Of a stretch of DNA of 64,000 nucleotides, positions 17,712-26,925 are shown one piece after another. This stretch comes from CAVQWT01 sp963717705 (lineage in GTDB: Bacteria; Pseudomonadota; Gammaproteobacteria; Burkholderiales; Casimicrobiaceae). The first letter of the stretch is position 1, and every line of letters begins with the position of its first letter. The position numbers and the translations under genes are program-made. The DNA lies in contig CAVQWT010000006.1 in NCBI GenBank assembly GCA_963717705.1, positions 387,156-451,155 of the forward strand, read 5' to 3'. Below the pieces are notes generated by a model that saw nothing but the letters and a program-made list of their open reading frames with translations, searched no databases and was not told where the DNA came from.

Positions 17712-19990
17712 CCAAGCCTTCACCGAATCCCCACGCCGGCGCGCTCGCCGGCGTCGTCGAAGCCGTATCCGTCGAGAAGCAGGCGGAGCTGATCCGGGAG
17801 TTCGACACCGAGTCCAACTTCCGCAAGCTGGTCGGGCCGGTCGGCATGCTGGTGACGACGATCGCCGTCGTGCTGTCGGCGTTCCACATCTACACCGCGG
17901 GGTTCGGCCTGCTGGTCGAGATCAAGCACCGCGCGTTCCACCTCGCGCTGGTGCTGGGCCTCATCTTCCTGGTGTTTCCGCGGCCGCGGCCGCCGGCCAC
18001 GGCGAAGGCCGCCGCCGCCACCTGGGGCTGGGCGCTCGCGTTCTCGGCGTTCTACCTGTACCTCGGCTGGGACCTCTACGTCCGGCTCGACGCCGACGGC
18101 GGAATGCAGCACGGCCCGGCGTTCCTGGCGCTGGTCGCGTTCATCGTCGTCATCTCGCTGCCGCTGCCGCAGTACGGCGGCGTCGGCGACCGCCCGTCGT
18201 GGGTCGACTTCCCGCTCGCCGCCGCGGCCGCGGGCATCTCGCTGTACCTGCTGGTCTTCTTCGACGCCGTGTTCATCCAGCGCGTCGGCTCGCCAATCGC
18301 GCAGGACTACATGATGGGCGTGCTGGCGATCATCATGGTGATGGAGGCGACGCGGCGTACGATGGGGCCGCTGCTGCCGGCGATCGGCATGGCGTGCCTG
18401 CTGTACGCGCTGCTCGGCCGCTACATGCCCGGCATCCTCGCCCACCGCGGCTATTCGGTGCTGCGCGTGGTCAACCACATCTACGTCGGCACCGAGGGCA
18501 TCTACGGCATCGCCGTCGGCGTGGTCGCGACCTACGTGTTCCACTTCGTGCTGTTCGGCATCCTCGCGCAGATGACCGGCCTCGGCCGGCTGTTCATGGA
18601 CCTCGCGACCATCGCCGCCGGCCGCTTTTCCGGCGGACCGGCCAAGGTCTGCGTGGTGTCGTCGGGCATGTTCGGCATGATCTCGGGCTCCGCCGTCGCC
18701 AACGCGGTGACGACCGGCTCCCTGACGATCCCGCTGATGAAGAAGTACGGTTTCTCGCCGCGCTTCGCCGGCGCGGTCGAGGCGTCGGCGTCCTGCGGCG
18801 GGCAGGTGACGCCGCCGGTGATGGGCGCGTCGGCGTTCGTGATGGCCGAGCTCCTCGGCGTGCCCTACAAGCTGCTGGTGCTGGTCGCCATCGTGCCGGC
18901 GCTGTTCCACTATTTCGCCTGCCTGACGATGGTCCACCTCGAGGCCAAGCGGCTCAGGTTGTCCGGCGTCGAGGCGCACCTCATCCCGAAGCTGTCGCGC
19001 GTTCTCGGCGAGAGCTGGCACCTCGTGTTCCCGCTGATCGCGCTGGTGACGATGCTGCTGCTCGACTACACGCCGTTCCTCGCCGCGTTCTGGGGCATCG
19101 TGCTCTGCTTCGTCTGCTCGTACATCCCCATGATCGCGCGCAGGTTCGGCAACCACCGGCTGCAGGGCCAGACGCTGACCTGGGGCCCGCTGGTCGAAGG
19201 CCTGTCCGCGGGCGCGAAGTACGCGCTCGCGATCGGCGCCGCCTGCGCCTGCGTCGGCCTCATCCTCGGCACGCTGACGCTGTCGGGGCTCGGCTTCAAG
19301 TTCTCGGGTGCCGTCGTCGACCTCGCCGGCCAGGTCGGCACGTGGGTGCAGTCGATCGACCCGTTCGGCGTCGCCACCGTGAACGGCGGCAAGATCTTCT
19401 TCGGCCTGCTGTTCGTCGCCATCGCGTGCATCCTGATGGGCACCGGCGTGCCGACGACGCCGACGTACATCATCCTCGCGTCGATCGCCGCGCCCGCGCT
19501 GGGGACGCTCGGCGTGCCGCTGCTCGCGACCCACTTCTTCGTCTTCTACTACGGCGTGCTTGCCGACGTGACGCCGCCAGTGGCACTCGCCGCCTACGCC
19601 GCCGCAGGCATCGCCGGCAGCGAGCCGATGCGCACCGGCCTCACCGCGTTCCGGCTGTCGATGGGCAAGGCGCTGGTCCCATTCATGTTCGTCTACACGC
19701 CGAGCCTGCTGTTCATCGACTTCGCGTGGGCGCCATTCGCGTCGGCGCTGTTCTGCGGCGTGGTCGGCATCGTCGCGCTGTCGGCGGCGTACATCGGCTG
19801 GTTCGCGACGACCATCGGCCGCTGGGAGAAGGCGGTGTTGACGATCGCCGGCCTGGTGCTGGTGTTCAACCAGTTCTGGCCGAACATCGTCGGCACGCTG
19901 GTCGTGTTCGCGGTGCTCGGCGCCAACGTGCTGCGGTCACGGCGGCACGCGCCGCCGCGCCGTCCACCCCGGGTGCCGACGACCTCCTGA
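17708..19990 (+). CDS. TRAP transporter fused permease (DctQ-DctM)
   Basis: This 760-residue, highly hydrophobic protein fuses the small four-helix DctQ part (about residues 40-230) with the large DctM domain. DctM segments visible include GGPAKVCVVSSGMFGMISGS, SASCGGQVTPPVMGASAFVM and the C-terminal GVPTTPTYIILASIAAPALG. The protein drives secondary uptake of the ligand bound by the TAXI protein, powered by an ion gradient. It overlaps the DUF1850 gene by four bases. It is the last gene of the operon; a convergent gene follows one base later. Confidence 0.92.
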   Translation: MTKPSPNPHAGALAGVVEAVSVEKQAELIREFDTESNFRKLVGPVGMLVTTIAVVLSAFHIYTAGFGLLVEIKHRAFHLALVLGLIFLVFPRPRPPATAKAAAATWGWALAFSAFYLYLGWDLYVRLDADGGMQHGPAFLALVAFIVVISLPLPQYGGVGDRPSWVDFPLAAAAAGISLYLLVFFDAVFIQRVGSPIAQDYMMGVLAIIMVMEATRRTMGPLLPAIGMACLLYALLGRYMPGILAHRGYSVLRVVNHIYVGTEGIYGIAVGVVATYVFHFVLFGILAQMTGLGRLFMDLATIAAGRFSGGPAKVCVVSSGMFGMISGSAVANAVTTGSLTIPLMKKYGFSPRFAGAVEASASCGGQVTPPVMGASAFVMAELLGVPYKLLVLVAIVPALFHYFACLTMVHLEAKRLRLSGVEAHLIPKLSRVLGESWHLVFPLIALVTMLLLDYTPFLAAFWGIVLCFVCSYIPMIARRFGNHRLQGQTLTWGPLVEGLSAGAKYALAIGAACACVGLILGTLTLSGLGFKFSGAVVDLAGQVGTWVQSIDPFGVATVNGGKIFFGLLFVAIACILMGTGVPTTPTYIILASIAAPALGTLGVPLLATHFFVFYYGVLADVTPPVALAAYAAAGIAGSEPMRTGLTAFRLSMGKALVPFMFVYTPSLLFIDFAWAPFASALFCGVVGIVALSAAYIGWFATTIGRWEKAVLTIAGLVLVFNQFWPNIVGTLVVFAVLGANVLRSRRHAPPRRPPRVPTTS

Positions 19991-19991
19991 G

Positions 19992-20879
19992 CTAGGTGTG
20001 GGGCGCCGCGCTCTCGCGCGGCTCGACGTGCACCGTCGCGTCGGCATTCGCCAGCGCCGCGACGATCGCCGCCTCGACGCGGTCGCACAGCGCGTGCGAC
20101 TCGGCGACGCTCATCGTTCCGGGAACGACCAGGTGCAGGTCGAGGAAGCGCCGCGAGCCCGCCTTGCGCGTGCGCAGTGCGTGGAAGTCGGCCTCGGGCG
20201 GCAGCGCGCCGCGGATCGCCGCCTCCGCCGTCTTGAGCTCCTCCGGCGGCAGCGCGGCGTCGAGCAGCGCATCGGCGCTTCGACGCAGCAGGTCGACGCC
20301 GGTAAACACGATCTGGATCGCGACGGCGATCGCCATCAGCGGGTCGAGGATCGACCATTCGGGCCTCCACATCACCACCAGCAGGCCGGCGACGATGCCG
20401 ACGGTGGTCCACACGTCCGTCAGCAGGTGCTTGGCGTCGGCCTCGAGCGTGATGCTGTCGTGCGCCCGGGCTGCGCGCAGCATGATCTTGGCGGTGGCGA
20501 AGTTCATGCCCGCGGCGACGACCGACACCATCAGCCCCCAGCCGAGGCTCTCGACCGGCGCCGGGTGCAGCAGCCGGTGCACCGCCGCCCAGGCGATCGA
20601 CGCGGCGGCGACCAGGATCAGCGCGCCCTCGACGCCGCTCGCGAAGTACTCGGCCTTGTCGTGGCCGAAATGGTGATCCTCGTCGGCCGGGCGCGCGGCG
20701 TAGGTCAGCGCCCCCAGCGCCACCATGCCAGCCGCGAGGTTGACGAAAGCCTCCATCGCGTCGGACAGCAGGCTGACCGAGCCGGTGATGAAGTACGCGC
20801 CGAACTTGAGCGCGAGCGTGGCGATCGACGTGGCGATCGACAGCCACGCCATCCGCTGGACCGCCCGGGTGCGGGTCAT
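19992..20879 (-). CDS. Cation diffusion facilitator (CDF) family metal transporter
   Basis: This 295-residue protein has six hydrophobic segments followed by a cytoplasmic domain (from about residue 205) of the usual CDF type (DFHALRTRKAGSRRFLDLHL). Metal-site residues sit in LLSDAMEAFVNLAAG (helix 2), the loop HHFGHDKAEYFASG and LEADAKHLLTDVWTTVG (helix 5, HxxxD). Helix 2 carries E and N around the site where FieF/YiiP has Asp pairs, so metal choice is not certain. It exports divalent metals such as Zn, Fe, Co or Mn in exchange for protons. It overlaps the FrnE-like gene by four bases. Confidence 0.88.
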   Translation of the reverse strand: MTRTRAVQRMAWLSIATSIATLALKFGAYFITGSVSLLSDAMEAFVNLAAGMVALGALTYAARPADEDHHFGHDKAEYFASGVEGALILVAAASIAWAAVHRLLHPAPVESLGWGLMVSVVAAGMNFATAKIMLRAARAHDSITLEADAKHLLTDVWTTVGIVAGLLVVMWRPEWSILDPLMAIAVAIQIVFTGVDLLRRSADALLDAALPPEELKTAEAAIRGALPPEADFHALRTRKAGSRRFLDLHLVVPGTMSVAESHALCDRVEAAIVAALANADATVHVEPRESAAPHT

Positions 20880-21559
20880 GGGCCGGTCCCGGCCTCCGCC
20901 GGCGCCGTCAGCGCCTCCGCAAACGCGGCGACGAGCGTCGCCGGCTCCTGCGCGCCTTCGACGGCGATCCGGTCGTTGAGGATGAAGAACGGCACGCCGG
21001 TGACGCCGAGCTCCCGGACGCGCCGGTCCATCGCCGTCATCTCGGCGGCCAGCGCGTCGGAATCGAGCATCGACCGCGCCTCATCGGCGTCGAAGCCCGC
21101 CTCGCCGGCGATCGCCGCCAGCACCGCGCGGTCGCCGACGTAGCGGCCGTCGAGGAAGTACGCGCGGAACAGCGCCTCGACCAGGTCGCCGGCGTCGCGC
21201 CGCGCCTGCGCCCACGACACCAGCCGATGCGCGTCCAGCGTGTTCGGCTGGCGCGCGATGCGGTCGAACTCGAACGCGATGTCCGCGGTGCGGCCCGCGG
21301 CGCGGACGCGGTCGTAGATCGCCGCCGCGCGCTCCGGCCCGCCGAACTTCGCCTCGAGGTACGCGCGCCGGTCGACGCCCTCCGGCGGCAGGTCGGGATT
21401 GAGCTGGAAAGGATGCCAGTTGACGGTGAAGCCCGCCTGCGGATCGCCGCGGCGCCAGTCGGCGATGGCGGCCTCGAGCCGGCGCTTGCCGATGAAGCAC
21501 CACGGGCAGACGACGTCGGACACGACGTCGATCCGGAACTGTGCGGGTGGGTTGCTCAT
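20876..21559 (-). CDS. FrnE-like DsbA-family oxidoreductase
   Basis: This 227-residue cytoplasmic thioredoxin-fold protein has no signal peptide. The redox site CPWC (Cys18-Cys21) follows RIDVVSDVV and is followed by FIGKRRLE. The cis-proline loop is GVTGVPFFIL. The helical insert with TLDAHRLVSWAQ is typical of FrnE/2-hydroxychromene-2-carboxylate-isomerase-like DsbA proteins. Such proteins act as oxidoreductases or chaperones in the cytoplasm. It is coupled to the CDF gene downstream and divergent from earP. Confidence 0.88.
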   Translation of the reverse strand: MSNPPAQFRIDVVSDVVCPWCFIGKRRLEAAIADWRRGDPQAGFTVNWHPFQLNPDLPPEGVDRRAYLEAKFGGPERAAAIYDRVRAAGRTADIAFEFDRIARQPNTLDAHRLVSWAQARRDAGDLVEALFRAYFLDGRYVGDRAVLAAIAGEAGFDADEARSMLDSDALAAEMTAMDRRVRELGVTGVPFFILNDRIAVEGAQEPATLVAAFAEALTAPAEAGTGP

Positions 21560-21619
21560 GCAGACTCCAGCGTGACGATCGGGTAATTATGCGCGCCGCA
21601 TCGGGGCGATAATTGCGCT

Positions 21620-22918
21620 GTGACAAACCCTGCGCGCCCGCCGCCGATCGTTGCCGTCCGCACGCCCGCGCCGCGCGTCGACCTCTTCTGCACCATCGTC
21701 GACAACTACGGCGACGCCGGCGTGGCGTGGCGGCTCGCGCGTCGGCTCGCGTCCGGACATGGCGCAGCGGTCACGCTGTGGATCGACGACCTCGCGCCGC
21801 TCGCGCGGATGGCCCCCGGCGTCGCGCTGGCGACGGCGCCGGGACCGGCGGTCGCCGGCATCACCGTGCGGCCCAAGGCGGCCGCGGATGCCGCCGCGGC
21901 CGGGGTCGGGGGCGAGGCCGCGGGGGGCGGCGGGTATGGAGCCGCTGTGGCCTCTGCGGACTCGGCGTCGCTACCCGCCCCCGGCGCCGCCCCCGCGCCG
22001 GGCCCCGACGTCGTCATCGACGCGTTCGGCGGCGGCGCGCCGGACGCCTACGTCGAGGCGATCGCGCACCGGCCGACGCCACCGCTGTGGTTCGTGCTCG
22101 AGTACCTGTCGGCGGAGCCCTGGGTCGACGACGCGCACGGCCTGCCCTCGCCGCACCCGCGGCTGCCGCTGCTGCGTCGGTTCTGGTTTCCGGGGTTCAC
22201 CGGTCGCACCGGCGGGCTGCTGCGCGAGCCGGGGCTGCTCGCCGCCCGCGACGCGTTCCGGGCCGACGCGGCGGCGCGCGACGCGCTGTGGCGCCGTCTC
22301 GGGGCGCCCGCGCCGGTCGGCGACGAAGTCCGCGTCACGCTGTTCTGCTACCCGAATCCGCGCCTGCCCGCGCTGCTCGCCGCATGGGCCGGCGGGTCGC
22401 GGCCGGTCCGCTGCGTCGTGCCGGCCGGCGTGGCCGCGGACGCGCTCGAGGCCTGGACGGACGGCCGCGTGCCGCGCGTCGGCGACGGTGGCCACACCCG
22501 CGGCGCTCTGACCGTCCACACGATTCCGTTCTTGCCGCAGGACGACTACGACCGCCTGCTGTGGGCCGCCGACGTCAACTTCGTCCGCGGCGAGGACTCG
22601 TTCGTCCGCGCGCAGTGGGCGGGTCACCCGTTCGTCTGGCAGGCGTACCCGCAGGAGGGCGGTGCCCATTTCGCCAAGGTCGACGCCTTCCTCGACCGCT
22701 ACGCGCCGCGCTTCGGCCCCGGGGCCGGGGCGGCGATCCGGGGGCTGTTCCGGGCCTGGAACGGCGCCCCGACCGGCGAGGGCGTGGCCGAGGCCTGGGC
22801 GCGCTTCGCCCGCGCCCGGGAGCGGGTCGACGCCGCCGACGAGGCGTGGGCGGCCGAACTGGCGGTCCTGCCCGAGCTTGCCGACGGGCTGGCCAAGGCG
22901 GCCGGTTTCGGGTTATAA
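21620..22918 (+). CDS. earP: EF-P arginine rhamnosyltransferase EarP
   Basis: This 432-residue GT-B glycosyltransferase transfers rhamnose from dTDP-rhamnose to Arg32 of elongation factor P. The start is GTG 21620. The N-terminal signature DLFCTIVDNYGDAGVAWRLA carries the catalytic/nucleotide Asp residues, and the C-terminal signature is VNFVRGEDSFVRAQWAGHPF. An Ala/Gly-rich insertion lies near residues 85-130. The gene lies directly upstream of efp, the usual arrangement in beta- and some gammaproteobacteria, and that EF-P carries the matching Arg32. Confidence 0.93.
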   Translation: MTNPARPPPIVAVRTPAPRVDLFCTIVDNYGDAGVAWRLARRLASGHGAAVTLWIDDLAPLARMAPGVALATAPGPAVAGITVRPKAAADAAAAGVGGEAAGGGGYGAAVASADSASLPAPGAAPAPGPDVVIDAFGGGAPDAYVEAIAHRPTPPLWFVLEYLSAEPWVDDAHGLPSPHPRLPLLRRFWFPGFTGRTGGLLREPGLLAARDAFRADAAARDALWRRLGAPAPVGDEVRVTLFCYPNPRLPALLAAWAGGSRPVRCVVPAGVAADALEAWTDGRVPRVGDGGHTRGALTVHTIPFLPQDDYDRLLWAADVNFVRGEDSFVRAQWAGHPFVWQAYPQEGGAHFAKVDAFLDRYAPRFGPGAGAAIRGLFRAWNGAPTGEGVAEAWARFARARERVDAADEAWAAELAVLPELADGLAKAAGFGL

Positions 22919-22919
22919 T
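22914..22919 (+). promoter_or_regulatory. Possible -10 element for efp
   Basis: A perfect TATAAT overlaps the earP stop codon, in otherwise GC-rich DNA and 87 bases before the efp start. No good -35 is visible at the right spacing, so this is a weak call. Confidence 0.35.
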
Positions 22920-23005
22920 TCAAGGCTTTTCCAAATTCCAACCCGGCGCGTACCCCGGCCCCACCCGGCCCTTCGGTGCGCGCAATGTCGCTACCAGGTG
23001 CTTCG

Positions 23006-23560
23006 ATGAAAATCGCTCAGGAACTGCGGGCCGGCAACGTGATCATGATCGGCGCCGATCCGATGGTCGTGCAGAAGGCCGAATTCAGCAAATCCGGCCG
23101 CAACGCGTCGGTCGTCAAGATGAAGCTGAAGAACCTGCTTTCGGGCTCCGGCACCGAGAGCGTCTATCGCGCCGACGACAAGTTCGACGTGATCCAGCTC
23201 GACCGCAAGGAAGTCACGTACTCGTACTTCGCCGACCCGCTCTACGTGTTCATGGACGGCGAGTTCAACCAGTTCGAGGTCGAGAAGGAAAACATGGGCG
23301 ACGCGCTCAACTACCTCGAGGACGGCCTGCCCTGCCAGCTCACGTTCTACGACGGCAAGGCGATCTCGGTCGAAATGCCGAACTCGGTCGAACGCGAAGT
23401 GATCTACACCGAGCCCGCGGTCAAGGGCGACACGTCGGGCAAGGTGATGAAGCCCGCCAAGCTGGGCTCGGGCTTCATGGTGCAGGTGCCGCTGTTCGTG
23501 AGCACCGGTGACCGCATCGAAATCGACACCCGCACCGGCGAATACCGCCGGCGCGTCTGA
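23006..23560 (+). CDS. efp: Translation elongation factor P (Arg32 type)
   Basis: This 184-residue protein relieves ribosome stalling at polyproline stretches. ATG 23006 gives the canonical start MKIAQELRAGNVIMIG. The modification loop reads EFSKSGRNASVVKMKLKNLL with Arg at exactly position 32, the EarP target; Lys-type EF-P enzymes (EpmA) would need Lys here. All three EF-P domains are present, ending with RIEIDTRTGEYRRRV. An in-frame upstream ATG (22976) would add ten non-conserved residues. Confidence 0.97.
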   Translation: MKIAQELRAGNVIMIGADPMVVQKAEFSKSGRNASVVKMKLKNLLSGSGTESVYRADDKFDVIQLDRKEVTYSYFADPLYVFMDGEFNQFEVEKENMGDALNYLEDGLPCQLTFYDGKAISVEMPNSVEREVIYTEPAVKGDTSGKVMKPAKLGSGFMVQVPLFVSTGDRIEIDTRTGEYRRRV

Positions 23561-23891
23561 GCCGCCGGCCGCCCGCTCCGTCGGCGATCGATAATCGGTT
23601 TACCCGACCGCGTTCCGACCCTGCGCCCGTTCAGTCACCTGCCGCCGTCACTCGTGCCTCTCCGGCCCGAGACGGCGGCGCTGCCGCCCAAGGGCAGTTT
23701 TGTCGCCGGAAGGCGACGCTCGCGGCACCAGAAAACTTGCCAAAATCGCCATCCGCGGCGTACTGTCGCGGCATCGGCCTGGGCAACGTGCATTAATTCC
23801 GGCAGCATGGGGAACCTCCATCCCGTGCCCGCTGACCAAATAACTGGTTCCGTCGCCACTCGGCGGTACGAAATCTGCTTGCGTTGAGGGA
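23561..23891. other. Intergenic stretch downstream of efp
   Basis: About 330 bases hold no supported gene, and no terminator with a T-run is seen. The final ~50 bases lead into the Ig-repeat gene, with GAGGGA as its likely ribosome site. Confidence 0.5.
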
Positions 23892-26265
23892 ATGATGACT
23901 CCTACCCGCCGCCCCCGTTCGTTCGCCCATCTGGCCCGATGTTGCCAGCGGACCCTCCTGGCCGTCGTGCTGGCCGCTTTCGGCGCGCTCGCGCTGCCCG
24001 CCGCGGCACAGACGCCGGCCCCGACACCGCCGGCGCTGACCGAGGCCGTCGAGTTCTACAACGCAACGCTCGATCACTACTTCATCACCGCCGACAGCGT
24101 CGAGATCGGACTGCTCGACGAAGGCACCAAGCTCAAGGGCTGGGCGCGCACCGGCAAGAGCTTCAAGGTCTGGCCCGCGACCCCGACGGTCAGCGGCGCG
24201 ACCCCGGTCTGCCGGTTCTACGGCAATCCGGCCAGGGGCCTCGACTCGCACTTCTACTCCGCTTCGCCCACCGAGTGCGCCGAGGTCAAGTCCAAGTTCC
24301 CCGACAGCTGGCTGCTCGAAGCCGACATCGTCTTCCAGGTGACGCCGGTCTCGCTGCCGGCCGGCACCTGCCCGTCGGGCACCAAGGCGGTCCAGCGCAC
24401 CTACAACAACCGCGGCGACGTCAATCACCGCTACACCACCGACCCGGCCGTGCAGTCCGCGATGGTCCAGAAGGGCTACATCGAGGAAGGCTACGGCAAG
24501 CCGCCCGTCGTGATGTGCGCGCCCGAACCGGTGACCGCCGTCCCGATGTGCCAGGTCAGCGCCAGCAGCGTCAATCCTCCCGCCGGCACCGCGGTCACGC
24601 TGACCGCCTCCTGCGATCCCGCGGCGACGTCGTACGCGTGGTCCGGCTGCAACACCACCGGCCCGACCTGCACCTACACCTCGCCGACCGCCACCACGAT
24701 CAACTTCGCCGTGTCCGGCGTCAACGCCAACGGCACCGGCCCGCAGGTCAGCCTGCCGATCACCTGGACCGGCGGCACCACCCCGCCGCCGCCGTCGGGC
24801 CCGGTGCCGGTGTGCACGCTCAGCGCCGACATCGCCGCGCCGAAGACCGGCGACCTCGTCACCATCACCGCCACCTGCACCAACTCGCCGACGCAGTTCA
24901 TCTGGTCGGGCGCGTGCAACCCGAACGGCGACAAGTGCGTGGCCCAGTCGAACAACGCGGGCACCAAGAGCTATGCGGTCGAAGGCGTCAACGCGAACGG
25001 CCGCGGCAACGCGGCGACGCTGTCGCTGACCTGGACCGTCGGGCTGCCGACGGCGGCGCCGGTGTGCACGACGCTTTCCGCCAGCAACATGTCGCCGATC
25101 ATCGGCACCAACGTCACGTTGACGGCGCATCTGCTCCAACCTGCCGACCGGCTACACATGGACCGGCTGCACGTCGACCGGGAGCACCTGCACCGACAAC
25201 GTCGCGACCGCCGGCAGCAAGACCTACACGGTCACGGCGACCAACGGCATCGGCACCAGCACGCCGCCGCTGTCGATCGCCCTCACCTGGCGGACGCCGC
25301 CGCCGGCGCCGACATGCACGCTGACGTCGAGCGCGTCCAACCCGCCGGCAGGCACCACCATCACGCTGACGGCGAACTGCAGCGACTTCGCCACCAGCTT
25401 CGCGTGGTCGGCCAACACCGGCTGCGGCACCACCACGCAGGCGACGTGCACCACGTCGTCGGCGACGCAGGGGCTGCGGACCTACACCGTCGCCGGCACC
25501 AACACCACGGGCACCGGAGCGCCGGCAGCGCTGGACGTCACCTGGGCGCCGCCGCCGGTCCCGGTGTGCTCGATCTCGGCGAACACGTCGACGCCGACCG
25601 TGAGCGGCAACGTCGTCCTCACCGCCAACTGCACCGGCGCGCCGACCAGCTGGGCGTGGTCGGCCAACACCAACTGCGGCTCGACGCAGTCGTGCGTGAC
25701 GTCGTCGGCGACGCAGGGGGCCGTGACGTACACGATGACCGCGACCAACGTCACCGGCACCAGCACGCCGGCGACCAAGGACGTCACGTGGCTGCCGCCG
25801 TCGGCGGATCTGTGCGAACCGTTCTATACCGCGGGCGTCATCACGACGACGATGCCGTGGCGGGGCACGCAGCTGCTGTCGTCCAGCGAGGGCGGGTTCC
25901 CCGCGGAGGGCGTCTGGCGCATCCGGTTCACCGTGCCGGCCACCGCCGTGGCGGGCACCTCAGGCTCGTCGAACTTCACCGAGTACATCGACCCGTCGGC
26001 GCAGCGCACGATGACGCTGTCGCGCCAAGCCTGCGATTTCCGGCCGGTCGACCCCACGGGAATCTCGGGACCGCTGAAGGTCGCCTACGGCACGACGGCG
26101 ACGGTGAACTGGACGATCGGGACGCAGGCACAGCAGCTGGAGCCCGGCCAGACGTACTACATCAACATCCGCAATCGCGATCCGTATTCGGGCGTCACCG
26201 GCTGCAGCAACTTCAACGGCCCGCTGCCGTACTGCAACGGCCTCATCAACTTCCAGTGGCCGTAA
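23892..26265 (+). CDS. Secreted DUF5648 / Ig-like-repeat protein, single frameshift
   Basis: A signal peptide (ending LPAAAQT) is followed by a DUF5648-type domain (AVEFYNATLDHYFITADSVE; RFYGNPARGLDSHFYSASP; YNNRGDVNHRYTTDPAV). Then come about five Cys-containing PKD/Ig-like repeats of ~85 residues, each with the pattern P-x-C-x-(L/V)-S-A ... TLTA-x-C ... W-(S/T)G-C ... G-x-N-x-x-G. The frame breaks near 25126-25141. One surplus base there, relative to the expected TLTASC, shifts to the frame that carries the last repeats and a C-terminal domain ending NGLINFQWP at 26265. Without correction the first frame runs on as His/Arg-rich nonsense. It is probably an extracellular or surface protein; its ligand is unknown. 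Confidence 0.75.
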
Positions 26266-26289
26266 CAGCGAAGCAACGCGTTGCCTGAC

Positions 26290-26317
26290 GCAGCGGGCGC
26301 CTCCGGGCGCCCGCTGC
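26290..26317. terminator. Strong hairpin between convergent genes
   Basis: A perfect 12-bp stem, GCAGCGGGCGCC / GGCGCCCGCTGC, has loop TCCG and sits 25 bases past the Ig-repeat gene and 50 bases past regA on the other strand. It can serve both directions; only a short ATTT follows. Confidence 0.7.
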
Positions 26318-26367
26318 ATTTCCGGTCGCGGTTGGTCTTCCGTCCGCCGCCGGCGACCGCACCTCGC

Positions 26368-26925
26368 TCAAGCCGCGAGCGGCTGCCGCCGGAGCTTGCG
26401 CTGCAGCGTGCGCCGGTGCATCGACAGCGCGCGCGCCGTCGCCGACACGTTGTTGCCGCACTCGCGCAGCACGCGCTGGATGTGCTCCCACTCCAGCCGC
26501 TCGACCGACATCGGCTTCGCGGCGACCGCGACCTCCTCGTCGCCGTTCTCGCGATAGAACGCCGCGACGACCTCGTCGGCGTTCGCCGGCTTGGTCAGGT
26601 AGTACGTCGCGCCGAGCTTGATCGCCTCGACCGCCGTCGGGATGTTGCCGTGGCCCGTCAGCATCACGATCTTCGTGTGCGCGTCGGCGGCCTGCAGCGG
26701 CCCGACCAGCTTGAGCCCGGAGCCGTCCGGCAGCTTGAGGTCGACGACCGCGTACTCCGGCGGATCCGCGGCGATCGCCGCCAGCGCCGCCTCGACGGTG
26801 CCCGCGACGCGCACCGCGTAGCCGCGGCCGTCGAGGGCGCGCGCAAGGACGTCCGAGAGAACGGGGTCGTCGTCGACGAGCAGCAGCGAGGGACGGTCAT
26901 CGCCGTCGCGATAGTTGATGTTCAT
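26368..26925 (-). CDS. regA: Redox response regulator RegA (PrrA/ActR)
   Basis: This 185-residue receiver plus Fis-type helix-turn-helix protein is the DNA-binding partner of RegB. The phosphoacceptor is Asp62 in YAVVDLKLPDGSG, with the acidic cluster LLVDDDP at 15-21 and the switch residues MLTGHG and TKPA. The C-terminal DNA-binding part, EWEHIQRVLRECGNNVSATA followed by RALSMHRRTLQRKL, is the near-invariant RegA/PrrA helix-turn-helix. In relatives RegA controls photosynthesis, respiration, carbon and nitrogen fixation and hup genes. It overlaps regB by four bases. Start 26925 follows an AGGAACC-type leader. Confidence 0.93.
   Translation of the reverse strand: MNINYRDGDDRPSLLLVDDDPVLSDVLARALDGRGYAVRVAGTVEAALAAIAADPPEYAVVDLKLPDGSGLKLVGPLQAADAHTKIVMLTGHGNIPTAVEAIKLGATYYLTKPANADEVVAAFYRENGDEEVAVAAKPMSVERLEWEHIQRVLRECGNNVSATARALSMHRRTLQRKLRRQPLAA

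Noticed and set aside
17720..19534. 604-residue minus-strand frame over the TRAP permease
   Set aside because: Antisense shadow, dominated by Arg/Gln/His, with no recognisable domain.
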